Part shown: positions 1-6,605 of the stretch, piece by piece | How the letters are laid out: each line of letters opens with the position of its first letter | Numbering within the stretch: position 1 is the first letter of the stretch | Assembly (NCBI GenBank): GCA_028293005.1 | Contig: JAQGLH010000388.1 | Span: 1 to 6,956 of the forward strand | Source of the DNA: Alphaproteobacteria bacterium | Lineage (GTDB): Bacteria > Pseudomonadota > Alphaproteobacteria > Sphingomonadales > Sphingomonadaceae | Reading direction: 5' to 3' | DNA: 6,956 nt | Program-made: the position numbers and the translations under genes | Notes under the pieces: model-generated | Told to the model about the DNA's origin: nothing | What the model saw: only the letters and a program-made list of their open reading frames with translations | Databases searched by the model: none

Positions 1-873
1 GGTCGCGGTCGTGCCGCCGGCGATCGTGCTGGGCGCAAGCCTGAAGTCGCCGCCAATCCCGTCCTCGTCGATGCCGTTCCCCGGAACATCGAGCGCAAAC
101 GGGTAGCGGGAAGCATCGAATGGGTGAAGGTCGGGCGGCTGCGAGAAAAGGCCGAAGCCGTCGCGGTCGAAATCGGTGATCTCGTCCAGCGCGCTGTTGA
201 ACAGATAATAAGAGTTGAAGCGCGCGAGCGCGCTGCGCACGTCCGGGCGCGCGTTGCCGGCGAGGATCATCGCCACAAGCGCAAGCGCGGCCAGCGCCAT
301 CTTACGCGGCGGGATGCGCAAGCCGGCGCCCTCGCCGGAGACGGCCAGCAGCTTGGCGAAGCGGCGGACGATGAAGATATAAACAGCCAAACCGACCGTG
401 ACGCCGGCGATCATCAGCGCGCCGTCGCTCAGCACGAACAGCAAGGCGTCGAACAGGCTTCCGCCGCCCAGGTTCCTGATCAGCTGAAAGCTGATTGCGT
501 CGCTGAAATAGCTCAGCACTTCATATTTGGCGGCAAGCGCCGCGAGCATCGCCCCGGTTACGAGCACGATGAAATTGAGCGGGAAAAGGGCGACGGCACC
601 GAGCCGGCGGTGCAGCCCGCGCACCGCCAGAAAGATCAGAATGATCATCATGCCGTGGCAGGCGAGCAGCGCCAGCGCGAACAGCAGCAACGATGCGCCG
701 CCGCTCAATGGCTGCGACTGGCCGAAACCCCCGCCGATGATCGCATATTTGCGCTCGACCAGCACCAGCTCGAGCGCCAGCGTGATGACGATCACCAAGG
801 CGAGCGCCGACCGCTCCCGCGTCGCCGCGCAGGCCGTTCTGATCGGTCGCGCGATCGAGGCTGCGGTCATCAT
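1..873 (-). CDS. Membrane-anchored sulfatase-like protein, N-terminal part (runs off left edge)
   Basis: The frame is open for 291 codons from ATG 873 to the window edge with no stop, so the 3' end is missing. The visible part is an integral membrane domain with about five hydrophobic segments (residues ~22-40, 60-84, 92-115, 143-169, 192-206). A soluble linker follows, with a run of Asp and Gly residues: DFDRDGFG (234-241) and DVPGNGIDEDGIGGD (262-276). I associate that acidic, EF-hand-like linker after a TM domain with membrane-bound sulfatase / alkaline-phosphatase-superfamily proteins. The catalytic domain would lie to the left of the window and is not seen, so the enzymatic call is inference. 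A second ATG follows the first directly (870). GGGACGCAA upstream gives at best a weak ribosome site. The gene has the same direction as the epimerase gene but is 370 bases downstream of it, so it may have its own promoter. Alternative: another polytopic membrane protein with a periplasmic calcium-binding linker. Confidence 0.72.
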   Translation of the reverse strand, partial: MMTAASIARPIRTACAATRERSALALVIVITLALELVLVERKYAIIGGGFGQSQPLSGGASLLLFALALLACHGMMIILIFLAVRGLHRRLGAVALFPLNFIVLVTGAMLAALAAKYEVLSYFSDAISFQLIRNLGGGSLFDALLFVLSDGALMIAGVTVGLAVYIFIVRRFAKLLAVSGEGAGLRIPPRKMALAALALVAMILAGNARPDVRSALARFNSYYLFNSALDEITDFDRDGFGLFSQPPDLHPFDASRYPFALDVPGNGIDEDGIGGDFRLAPSTIAGGTTAT

Positions 874-1243
874 TTGCGTCCCACGCCGTGCAGGCCGCGC
901 GCGCTGGGTCACCAGCACCCGCGGCGGATTCCCGCCTCACTATCAGCCAATCGTTGAGCAGCCGATAATGCCGCGGGGCGACGCGGAACCGATTCAACCA
1001 AACCGCGAACGAGCCTAAGCTCCGTTCCGGGCGCTCAGCCGGGTCTCCGCTCGCCACCTGCGTCCCGCGCCTGCATCGCGCGCTTGCGGTCGATCGCCTT
1101 CTTGATGATCGTACATGTTGAGCTCGACCAGGGATTTGCCCTCGGTCATGTTCGCACCGTGGCGGCGGACCAGCGAGGTCGTAGAAAAACCCGCAAAATC
1201 GACACCGGCCCCAAATTCGGAGTCATGGCGTGCCGAGCGGCTC
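874..1243. other. 370-base intergenic region, no convincing intact gene
   Basis: This gap lies between the epimerase stop and the start of the membrane protein. No tRNA, rRNA or strong hairpin followed by a T-run is apparent. A short T-rich stretch (minus strand, around 1177-1190) follows the epimerase gene but lacks a clear preceding stem. On the minus strand at 874-1020 there are AT-richer patches (TTGAAT near 980, GATAGT near 937) that could serve a promoter for the downstream gene, but no well-spaced -35/-10 pair stands out. The part at 1035-1240 has coding-like amino-acid content in two minus-strand frames and is listed separately as a possible remnant. Confidence 0.5.
1035..1240 (-). 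pseudogene. Possible frameshifted coding remnant, family not recognised
   Basis: One minus-strand frame reads EFGAGVDFAGF, then LVRRHGANMTEGKSLVELNMYD. It has varied, protein-like composition, unlike the Arg/Ala-rich shadow frames around it. At about 1108 the sensible reading appears to jump frame and continues as IIKKAIDRKRAMQ and then ARDAGGERRPG, ending at a TGA (1037-1035). A one-base insertion or two-base deletion near TACGATCATC would explain the change. Unshifted, the only ATG in the first frame (1149) gives a 44-residue ORF ending at 1015 with an Arg-rich tail. The frame is closed upstream by a TGA at about 1273 and has no start before 1149. I do not recognise the family. It may be the tail of a degraded gene, or chance in GC-rich DNA. 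Confidence 0.22.
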
Positions 1244-2416
1244 TTATCCCAACCCGGCGGCGGTACGGATCAACGCCCTCCCCTCGTGATAGCCGTCCTT
1301 CCACATCTTGCCCTTGGCATCGGAGCCGACCGGCCGGCCGTCGGCAGCAACGCTCTCGAACCAGCCGCCGTGAAGCGGATCGATCTGACGGCTCGCGATC
1401 CAGTCCCATTGAGCGCGAAGCAAGGCGAGATAACGCGGTTCCGCAGTCGCCTGGTGAAGCGCCGCCACGGACGCCAGCGCCTCCGCCTGCACCCACCATG
1501 TCTTGACTGGCGCGGTCAGCGACCGGTCCTGCGCCTGGGCATCGAACAAGCCCCCGGCTTCGTCCCAGCTTTCGTCGGTGGCGGCGTCGACCAGCGCCTT
1601 GGCGCGCGCGAGCAAGGCGGGATCGTGCCGCCGCCCGAGCGCCTCGGCCGCCGCCAGCAAAAGATGCGCAAGCTCGACATCGTGACCATAAGAGCCCCCG
1701 CCAGGGACAGGCCGCCAGTCCGGCCACACGAAGCAGAAGCGGCGGCCCGGCTCCTGCCGAAGCTCGTTCTGGAACAGCGCGAGCAACTCCTCGAGCCGCA
1801 GGCCCAAGCGCGCGTCGGGCCAGATCCGATACAATTCGGTGAAGGCTTCGAGCAGGTGGAGATGCGTGTTCTGCGACTTGAGACCGAACCGAGTCCCGAT
1901 CGCGTCATGCTTCATCCGCCATGATCCCCACAGGACGCGCCGGCCGGCCAGGTTGGTCACCTCGAAATAGCCGCCATTGTCTTGGTCGTGGTGATAATCG
2001 TCGAGATAGGCGAAGATCCGTTGCGCGGCGGCAAGCGCGGCTTGGCTGCCAAGCACCTTTGCCGCCGCGGCGAGGCCGAAGATCGCGAAGGCTTGGCCGT
2101 AAGCATGGAAGTGCCTGGCATAGCGCCCGCATGGTCGGCTGAAACGATCGCTTTCCCAGTGGAGCGCGCCGCTTTCCGGGTGGACCATGCGGCCCAGTGC
2201 GGCGACGCCGTGCCGCGCATAGCGCCGAAAGGCAGTGTCGCCGCCCGCTGCAACCGTGGCGGCAAGCCAGGTCATCCGCGCCTGGAAGACGAGCGAACGC
2301 GTCTCGCCCGGGAGCGCGGCCCAGGTGCGGTCGAAATTCTCGTGGAAGCCGCCCTCCGCGCTGATGCAGGCGGGAAACCATCGATCGAGCAGGTCGTGCC
2401 GCAGGCTTTCGCGCAT
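1244..2416 (-). CDS. AGE-superfamily sugar epimerase/isomerase (cellobiose 2-epimerase-like)
   Basis: This is a cytoplasmic (alpha/alpha)6-barrel enzyme of the N-acylglucosamine 2-epimerase superfamily, which interconverts C2 epimers or aldose/ketose sugars. Numbered from ATG 2416 (390 aa), it shows an early Arg in FQARMTW (R47), NTHLHLLEA (H185, H187), GHDVELAHLL (H245), KTWWVQAEA (W307, W308) and DGYHEGRAL (H377). The His spacing matches the three catalytic histidines known in cellobiose 2-epimerases, and the Arg fits the family's conserved Arg. The real substrate (cellobiose, mannose, N-acylglucosamine) cannot be read from the sequence. The start is uncertain. The frame stays open to a GTG at 2545 (433 aa), but the family fold begins at about MRESLRHDLLDRWF and 390 aa is the usual size, so I prefer ATG 2416. 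Neither start has a good Shine-Dalgarno sequence. The C-terminus is complete. The gene follows the PagL gene by 166 bases (37 if GTG 2545 is used), same strand. Confidence 0.88.
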   Translation of the reverse strand: MRESLRHDLLDRWFPACISAEGGFHENFDRTWAALPGETRSLVFQARMTWLAATVAAGGDTAFRRYARHGVAALGRMVHPESGALHWESDRFSRPCGRYARHFHAYGQAFAIFGLAAAAKVLGSQAALAAAQRIFAYLDDYHHDQDNGGYFEVTNLAGRRVLWGSWRMKHDAIGTRFGLKSQNTHLHLLEAFTELYRIWPDARLGLRLEELLALFQNELRQEPGRRFCFVWPDWRPVPGGGSYGHDVELAHLLLAAAEALGRRHDPALLARAKALVDAATDESWDEAGGLFDAQAQDRSLTAPVKTWWVQAEALASVAALHQATAEPRYLALLRAQWDWIASRQIDPLHGGWFESVAADGRPVGSDAKGKMWKDGYHEGRALIRTAAGLG

Positions 2417-2582
2417 CTGCGCCGCCAGCGCGGCATTCTCCTGCGCGCCACTCGCGCCGATTTCGTCCTCTCGCGGATGCGCGATCGTCTTATCCCCTAG
2501 TGGCCACCAAATGGTCGAAGTTGCCACCTGCAAGCGATGTCGCACGCAGCCTGAACCCGTTCAAGCACGCGAGATTGCGCCT
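2417..2582 (-). other. Gap between PagL-like and epimerase genes
   Basis: If the epimerase starts at ATG 2416, these 166 bases are a leader. The minus strand contains an imperfect inverted repeat, CTTGAACGGGTTCAGG (2565-2550), and an 8-base palindrome GTGGCCAC (2507-2500). The repeat has only a two-base centre and no T-run, so it is not a convincing terminator; it could be an operator. From about 2490 toward 2417 the epimerase frame already has G/C-rich third positions, which hints that translation may begin upstream of 2416 at GTG 2545 or GTG 2527. No standard promoter pair is clear. Confidence 0.3.
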
Positions 2583-3143
2583 TCAATAGCGATAGTTGAG
2601 TCGAACTCCGAACTGATCGCTGCCGGGATTCTGCCGGCCGAACAATTGCGCATGGCTGAAATGGACCCAGGACGCCTCGATCGCGATCCGATCGCTGAGC
2701 TGGACTCCCGCCCCGAGCTCCGGCGCGAACAGGACACGCGATCCGAACCAGATGCGGTCGCGAGTCGCCTCGCTGCGGCTTGGCCCGTCGTGGATCGCAA
2801 TGCCGATGCCCGGGCGCACATAGAGCCGGTGCCCGAAGCGCCAGCTGAGTCCGGCAGACGCGAAATTGGTGTCGCCGTCGCTGTTCACCAACGCATAGAC
2901 GTGCGGCGACGGCGTCCCGAGCGCGCGCAGCGCCGCGATCCTGCCGCCGCGCCAGCCAAGCTGAAGATCGGCGCCGCCCTCCGGCCCGCGCACGCTCAGC
3001 GGCGTGTCGACGTTGTGCGCATAGATACCGGCGAAAATCTCACCGGCGTTGGCCCGATCTGCGCCGAAGCAAACAAGCGGAAGCGCCGCCAGCCAGACAA
3101 GCGGCGCTCGAATATGCGGCGCCGGCGCGCGGCCCCGCCGCAT
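2583..3143 (-). CDS. PagL-type lipid A 3-O-deacylase / acyloxyacyl hydrolase family barrel
   Basis: This is an outer-membrane beta-barrel of 186 aa; PagL enzymes remove the 3-O-linked acyl chain from lipid A. Residues 1-33 form a signal peptide: a basic start, a hydrophobic core PLVWLAALPLVCFGA, and a likely cut after ANA. The mature part has alternating barrel strands and ends in an aromatic residue (LNYRY), as barrels inserted by BAM usually do. The family active site is visible near the C-terminus as SWVHFSHAQL followed by RQNPGSD: His161, Ser163, and an acidic residue, Asp176, where Pseudomonas PagL has Glu. GLSWRF, YVRPGIGIAIHDGP and LGAGVQLSD also fit the family. The start is ATG 3143, which overlaps the upstream gene's stop as TGATG. 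No Shine-Dalgarno sequence precedes it, so translation probably depends on coupling. A GTG one codon earlier (3146) is the alternative. Size is close to that of known PagL-like proteins. Confidence 0.88.
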   Translation of the reverse strand: MRRGRAPAPHIRAPLVWLAALPLVCFGADRANAGEIFAGIYAHNVDTPLSVRGPEGGADLQLGWRGGRIAALRALGTPSPHVYALVNSDGDTNFASAGLSWRFGHRLYVRPGIGIAIHDGPSRSEATRDRIWFGSRVLFAPELGAGVQLSDRIAIEASWVHFSHAQLFGRQNPGSDQFGVRLNYRY

Positions 3144-3400
3144 CACGCGATGCTATGCTCGGCGCTCAGCTCGGCCTCGACCATCGCCTCCCACACGGTG
3201 GGGTCGCCGGCCGCGGCCATGACGGCATCGGGTTCGCGCATGGTGCGCAGGATCGAGAGGGCGTCGTCGGTATAGTCGCGCCAGCTCTCGTCGACGTTGG
3301 GACCCGCGGAGGGATCATCGCCTTCGGCGTTGATGCTGAGGGCCCGACCCGCCAGCACCCTGGCGATCCGCTCGACGAGCATGAGGTTCGATACCGGCAT
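3143..3400 (-). CDS. Small conserved hypothetical protein, 85 aa
   Basis: Function unknown. This is a soluble, acidic 85-residue protein with no signal peptide or membrane segment. It opens with a helical MLVERIARVLAGRAL, then a loop NAEGDDPSAGPNVDESW, then helices around DDALSILRTMREPDAVM and PTVWEAMVEAEL. The layout resembles small sphingomonad proteins I have seen (ERIARVLAGR, then an EPD..M..AGD..W motif), from memory only. ATG 3400 is well supported by AAGGAG six bases upstream. The stop TGA (3145-3143) shares one base with the ATG of the PagL-like gene, so the two are almost certainly cotranscribed and translationally coupled. The CHAT gene ends 99 bases upstream, on the same strand and without an obvious terminator between, so the small gene may belong to that transcript or have its own promoter. 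Confidence 0.82.
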   Translation of the reverse strand: MPVSNLMLVERIARVLAGRALSINAEGDDPSAGPNVDESWRDYTDDALSILRTMREPDAVMAAAGDPTVWEAMVEAELSAEHSIA

Positions 3401-3406
3401 TCGCGT

Positions 3407-3412
3407 CTCCTT
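3407..3412 (-). promoter_or_regulatory. Shine-Dalgarno AAGGAG of the 85-aa gene
   Basis: On the minus strand AAGGAG is followed by six bases (ACGCGA) and the ATG at 3400. It is the best ribosome site in the window and fixes this start. It may also supply ribosomes for the coupled PagL-like gene, which has no site of its own. Confidence 0.8.
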
Positions 3413-3499
3413 CGTTTCGGCATAGAACGGAGGAAACGACCGGCGGTTGCGTGCCGCACCTGTCTCCTGCCCTTGGCTGCCGCGAAATGCCGGATCGCG

Positions 3500-6400
3500 T
3501 CAACGCCGGCTGGCGCTCTGCGCCGCGGCCGGACGAATGAGCGGCGCGGCGCCGTCGCCGACCACCGCAAAGCCCGACCAGTAGAAGGGATGCGAGGTGT
3601 TGAGGTCGTCCATCAACTTGAGCTGCGCGGCTCTCAGGGCGGTCGCGGTCCCAGAACCCGGCGGCGCGGTGAACAAACCGGAGATCAGCCTTTGCGTCGC
3701 CTGGAAATCGTCGGGCACGGGCCAATGGCTTGCGATCACGAGCCGGCCGCCGGCCCCGACGAACGCCCGCACCAGTCCGTCGAGCGCCGACTCGCCGCCG
3801 GTGGTGAGGCCGGCTTCGACGTTCGCCGCCTCGCTCGCGTGGCCGGCGGTATCGCACGCCGACAGGATGACCACGTCGGCGTCGAGATGCAGATCGAAAA
3901 TCTCGCCAAAGCTGAGCAGTCCGTCCGATTTCGCGCCGCCGAAACTGGTCATAAGCGCCGGGCGCGCCGGACAGCCGGGACGAGGCGGCGCGAGCATGCC
4001 GTGCGTCGCGAAATGGACGATGCGATATTGATCGAGATCGGTGCGGGACTTGATCGCCTCGTCCGTGAAGTCGCGGCCGGTGACGACGTCGGCCTGGCCG
4101 CTCCGCCCGCCGCCGAGCACTTGTCGCGCGGCGAGCAATTCGTCGGCGGAGATCGGACGCCCCCATGCCGACAGCGACCACCCGCAATCGTCGGCTACCG
4201 CACCGGGCAGCGGCAGGAAGAAGGCATCGGCCGGCTGGTTGTGTCCGAAGCCGATATATTGCGCCCGTGCTCGAGACGGCGCGGCCTCGCGCATGTCGCG
4301 GAACGCGCGCGGCGAGACCGCAGTGCTGATGTCGCGGGTGCGGCCAAGCCAGGCGATGCCGCGGAAATCGAATCCGTCGTCATTCGGTCTCGCGGCGCGC
4401 ACGTTGTAGGTATCGACGCTCGCCTGATCCATCACCAGCAGATTGGGCGGGAGCCGCAGCATCGCTCCGTCGGGCTCGAAGATCAGGTGACGGACCTCCG
4501 CCAGATCGCCGGCCACCGGATCGAACAAGGCGCGATAGAGGCGATGCGCTTGCTCGACGTCGAACGGCAGCGTCACGATGCGGTCGTTCTCGACCTTCGA
4601 GATCGTGGCGCGGATCGCGTCGACCTGCCGTTCAAGCTCCCCCGGGCTCGCCCCGATCTTGTAGGCGCGAGCCGCTTGCGGCGTGATGAAGACCGCATAG
4701 GCACCACCGCCAAGCACGATCATCTTGTAATAAGCTTCGCCAGGATGGAGCGATTTCTGCAGATCCTCGAGCGAGATCGCGATGTTCGATAGCGCGCGAT
4801 AGCGCGGGAATTGCGCAAGCTTCGCCTGGGTCGCAACCTGGCCGATCTGGGCGAGCTCGAGCGATGCGCGCAGCGCCTGCACTTTTTGCGCGTCGGCGGC
4901 CGCACCCTGGGCGTGGAGACGGCCGAGCTCGCTGCGCGTCCGTTCGATCTCGCGCGTCAGGCTCACCGATTGGCGGAAAAGGCGCGCCGCCTCGTCGCTG
5001 CCACCGCCCAATTCGCGCGCGAGCACCGCCTGCGTCTGCGCGACGCCGGGCCTGATCAGCAACTGGCTCGCGCGGAACATATCCGCCGCCGCGCCTGCGC
5101 CCGCGTCCGGACGGGTCAGAAGCCCGAAATAGGAGCCGAGGACCCGCCGCAGCGCGGGCGAGGCGCCGCCATTCTCGGCATTGAGGCCGACGATCTCGCG
5201 GAACCCGGCCAGCGCGGCATCCGGATGGCCGGTGCGTGCGTAAAAAGCGGCCAATTTGCCCTTGGCACTGAGCAGTGTCGCGGTTCCGGCATAATTGGTT
5301 TCGATCAGCGCGATCGCCGAACGGTGCAGCGCTTCGGCCTCGGCGATCGCACCCTGGCTTTCCGAAATGTCGGCAAGCTCGCCTAGGATCTGGGCGCGCA
5401 TCCACAAAGTCGCGGCAACCCAGCCGTCGCGCGATACATTGATCTGTCCGAGTGCCTGGCCAAAGGCCGCCGCCGCTTCGGCGTGTCGCCCTTCGAGCCG
5501 CAGCGCCGACCCGCGCAGCTGCAGCGCCTGCGCGTCGAGGATCTGCGCCTTGTCCTCGGCAGACAGGCCTTCGCTCGCGCCCAGGCGGCGCGCGCCCGCG
5601 GTTTCGGAGCTGAGCTGCGCCGCCGTGGCGTCATCGATCAACAACTGGTCCAACGACGCCTTGGCGGACGCGCTTGCCGCACCGATCGGACGGTCGAGCT
5701 CGGCATAGGCCTCTTTCACCTGACCCTGGTTGAGGAGGTGCATTGCCCGATAGTTGCGAAGTTGGCGGTCGACGACCGGATCGCTTCCGGCGAGGAGCTC
5801 GGCCTGACCGAACAGCATCTCGGCTTCGGCATAGGCGCCGAGGTTTGATTTCTGCAGCGCCTCGTTGGCCAACGCTTCGGCGCGCCCGGTTCCGCCGGCC
5901 TTGTCACCGCTCAGGCTTCCGAAGAATTCGGCTGCCTCCGCATAACTGCCGCTGTTGTTGCGCCGATAGGCCTCCGCCAGCGCCCGCTCGGGGCTGATGT
6001 TGCCGGCCAGGACGCGCGCAAAGCTCGTCGGGTCGCCGATGCCGGTGGTCGCGACGCTGACCTCGCCCGCGACCGGCCGGCCGGCGATCAGGCTATGCAG
6101 GCCGAGCTGGAGCGCGCCCTCATAGCCGGCAAGGCCCTCGGCGACGAACAGCGTTCCGCGCTGCTGCCGCGCGTAGACGCGATAATCGACGTCCGCGCCG
6201 TTCATCCGGCAGCGCAAGAGCGTCGCCGTGCCGAGGCCGGCAATCTGCGCCGCCTGCCCCGGCTCGCAGGTCACCTTCTTGGCGCGCAGACCGGCCAGCC
6301 GCGCTGCGGGGTCGCCACCGCGCAAGCGTAGCGCATAGATATGCCCGACCGGCACCGACGCATCTCGGCAGAGGATCGAATAGCCGCGGTCGAACATGTC

Positions 6401-6604
6401 GCTCAACGCCGCGTCGGCCGGCATGATCTGCGCGGTGCAGACGGCATTCCCTTCCGTGCCGATCCGAAAGCTGTCGACGAGCGCGATCGTCTCGACCCGC
6501 GCGGGCTTCGCAGCAGCACCGACAACCGCTGCCGCAAGAGGAGTGACCGCCGCGGCAGCGGCCGCAGCGCCGAGCATGATCTGCAGCGCGAAACCATTGG
6601 CCAT
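3500..6604 (-). CDS. Exported TPR-CHAT protein (caspase-like CHAT protease domain)
   Basis: A 1034-residue protein. Residues ~5-32 are a hydrophobic Ala-rich stretch (FALQIMLGAAAAAAAV, then ending AAAK) that looks like a signal peptide or anchor, so the protein probably acts in the periplasm or outside. Helical repeats of TPR type follow at ~200-305 (SGSYAEAAEFF, LGAYAEAEMLF, QGQVKEAYAEL) and ~355-475 (GRHAEAAAAFGQAL, AIAEAEALHRSAI, GHPDAALAGF). A coiled-coil-like segment lies at ~545-600. A C-terminal CHAT domain spans ~620-1015: GEAYYKMIV, FEPDGAMLRLPPNLL, HFATHG with candidate catalytic His868, LSACDTAG with candidate catalytic Cys917, then GGRLVIASHWPVPD and HPFYWSGFAVVGD near the end. 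CHAT domains are caspase/separase-like cysteine peptidases, and both catalytic residues are present. The start is ATG 6604, with GGGAG six bases upstream and one base after the upstream stop. The frame stays open to ATGs at 6658-6670, over the neighbour's Asp-coding repeat. The substrate is not visible. Confidence 0.9.
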   Translation of the reverse strand: MANGFALQIMLGAAAAAAAVTPLAAAVVGAAAKPARVETIALVDSFRIGTEGNAVCTAQIMPADAALSDMFDRGYSILCRDASVPVGHIYALRLRGGDPAARLAGLRAKKVTCEPGQAAQIAGLGTATLLRCRMNGADVDYRVYARQQRGTLFVAEGLAGYEGALQLGLHSLIAGRPVAGEVSVATTGIGDPTSFARVLAGNISPERALAEAYRRNNSGSYAEAAEFFGSLSGDKAGGTGRAEALANEALQKSNLGAYAEAEMLFGQAELLAGSDPVVDRQLRNYRAMHLLNQGQVKEAYAELDRPIGAASASAKASLDQLLIDDATAAQLSSETAGARRLGASEGLSAEDKAQILDAQALQLRGSALRLEGRHAEAAAAFGQALGQINVSRDGWVAATLWMRAQILGELADISESQGAIAEAEALHRSAIALIETNYAGTATLLSAKGKLAAFYARTGHPDAALAGFREIVGLNAENGGASPALRRVLGSYFGLLTRPDAGAGAAADMFRASQLLIRPGVAQTQAVLARELGGGSDEAARLFRQSVSLTREIERTRSELGRLHAQGAAADAQKVQALRASLELAQIGQVATQAKLAQFPRYRALSNIAISLEDLQKSLHPGEAYYKMIVLGGGAYAVFITPQAARAYKIGASPGELERQVDAIRATISKVENDRIVTLPFDVEQAHRLYRALFDPVAGDLAEVRHLIFEPDGAMLRLPPNLLVMDQASVDTYNVRAARPNDDGFDFRGIAWLGRTRDISTAVSPRAFRDMREAAPSRARAQYIGFGHNQPADAFFLPLPGAVADDCGWSLSAWGRPISADELLAARQVLGGGRSGQADVVTGRDFTDEAIKSRTDLDQYRIVHFATHGMLAPPRPGCPARPALMTSFGGAKSDGLLSFGEIFDLHLDADVVILSACDTAGHASEAANVEAGLTTGGESALDGLVRAFVGAGGRLVIASHWPVPDDFQATQRLISGLFTAPPGSGTATALRAAQLKLMDDLNTSHPFYWSGFAVVGDGAAPLIRPAAAQSASRR

Positions 6605-6605
6605 G

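Noticed and set aside
124..957. Long plus-strand open frame (277 aa)
   Set aside because: It is antisense to the membrane protein, and its product is rich in Arg, Gln, Asp and His without any recognisable domain, typical of a shadow frame in GC-rich DNA.
521..1057. Minus-strand open frame of 178 aa overlapping the membrane protein start
   Set aside because: It is out of frame with the membrane protein, is Arg/Ala-rich and lacks hydrophobic segments; the other frame encodes clear TM helices.
2550..2565. Inverted repeat CTTGAACGGGTTCAGG as a terminator for the PagL-like gene
   Set aside because: The two-base centre cannot form a normal hairpin loop and no T-run follows. It is mentioned as a possible operator only.
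3060..3075. Cys in the PagL-like signal peptide as a lipoprotein site
   Set aside because: The residues before Cys25 (PLV) do not fit a lipobox, which needs a small residue just before Cys, and an ANA signal-peptidase I site lies nearby.
2235..3275. Plus-strand open frame of 346 aa
   Set aside because: It is antisense to both the epimerase and the PagL-like gene, each with recognisable catalytic motifs; the composition is that of a shadow.
3481..3499. Inverted repeat CGCGA...TCGCG directly after the CHAT stop, as a terminator
   Set aside because: The stem is only five base pairs with a nine-base loop and no T-run follows; too weak to call.
3155..4792. Plus-strand open frame of 545 aa
   Set aside because: It lies opposite the CHAT, small-protein and PagL region. 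The opposite strand has clear motifs (HFATHG, LSACDTA) and the plus-strand product is Arg/His/Gly-rich with no domain.
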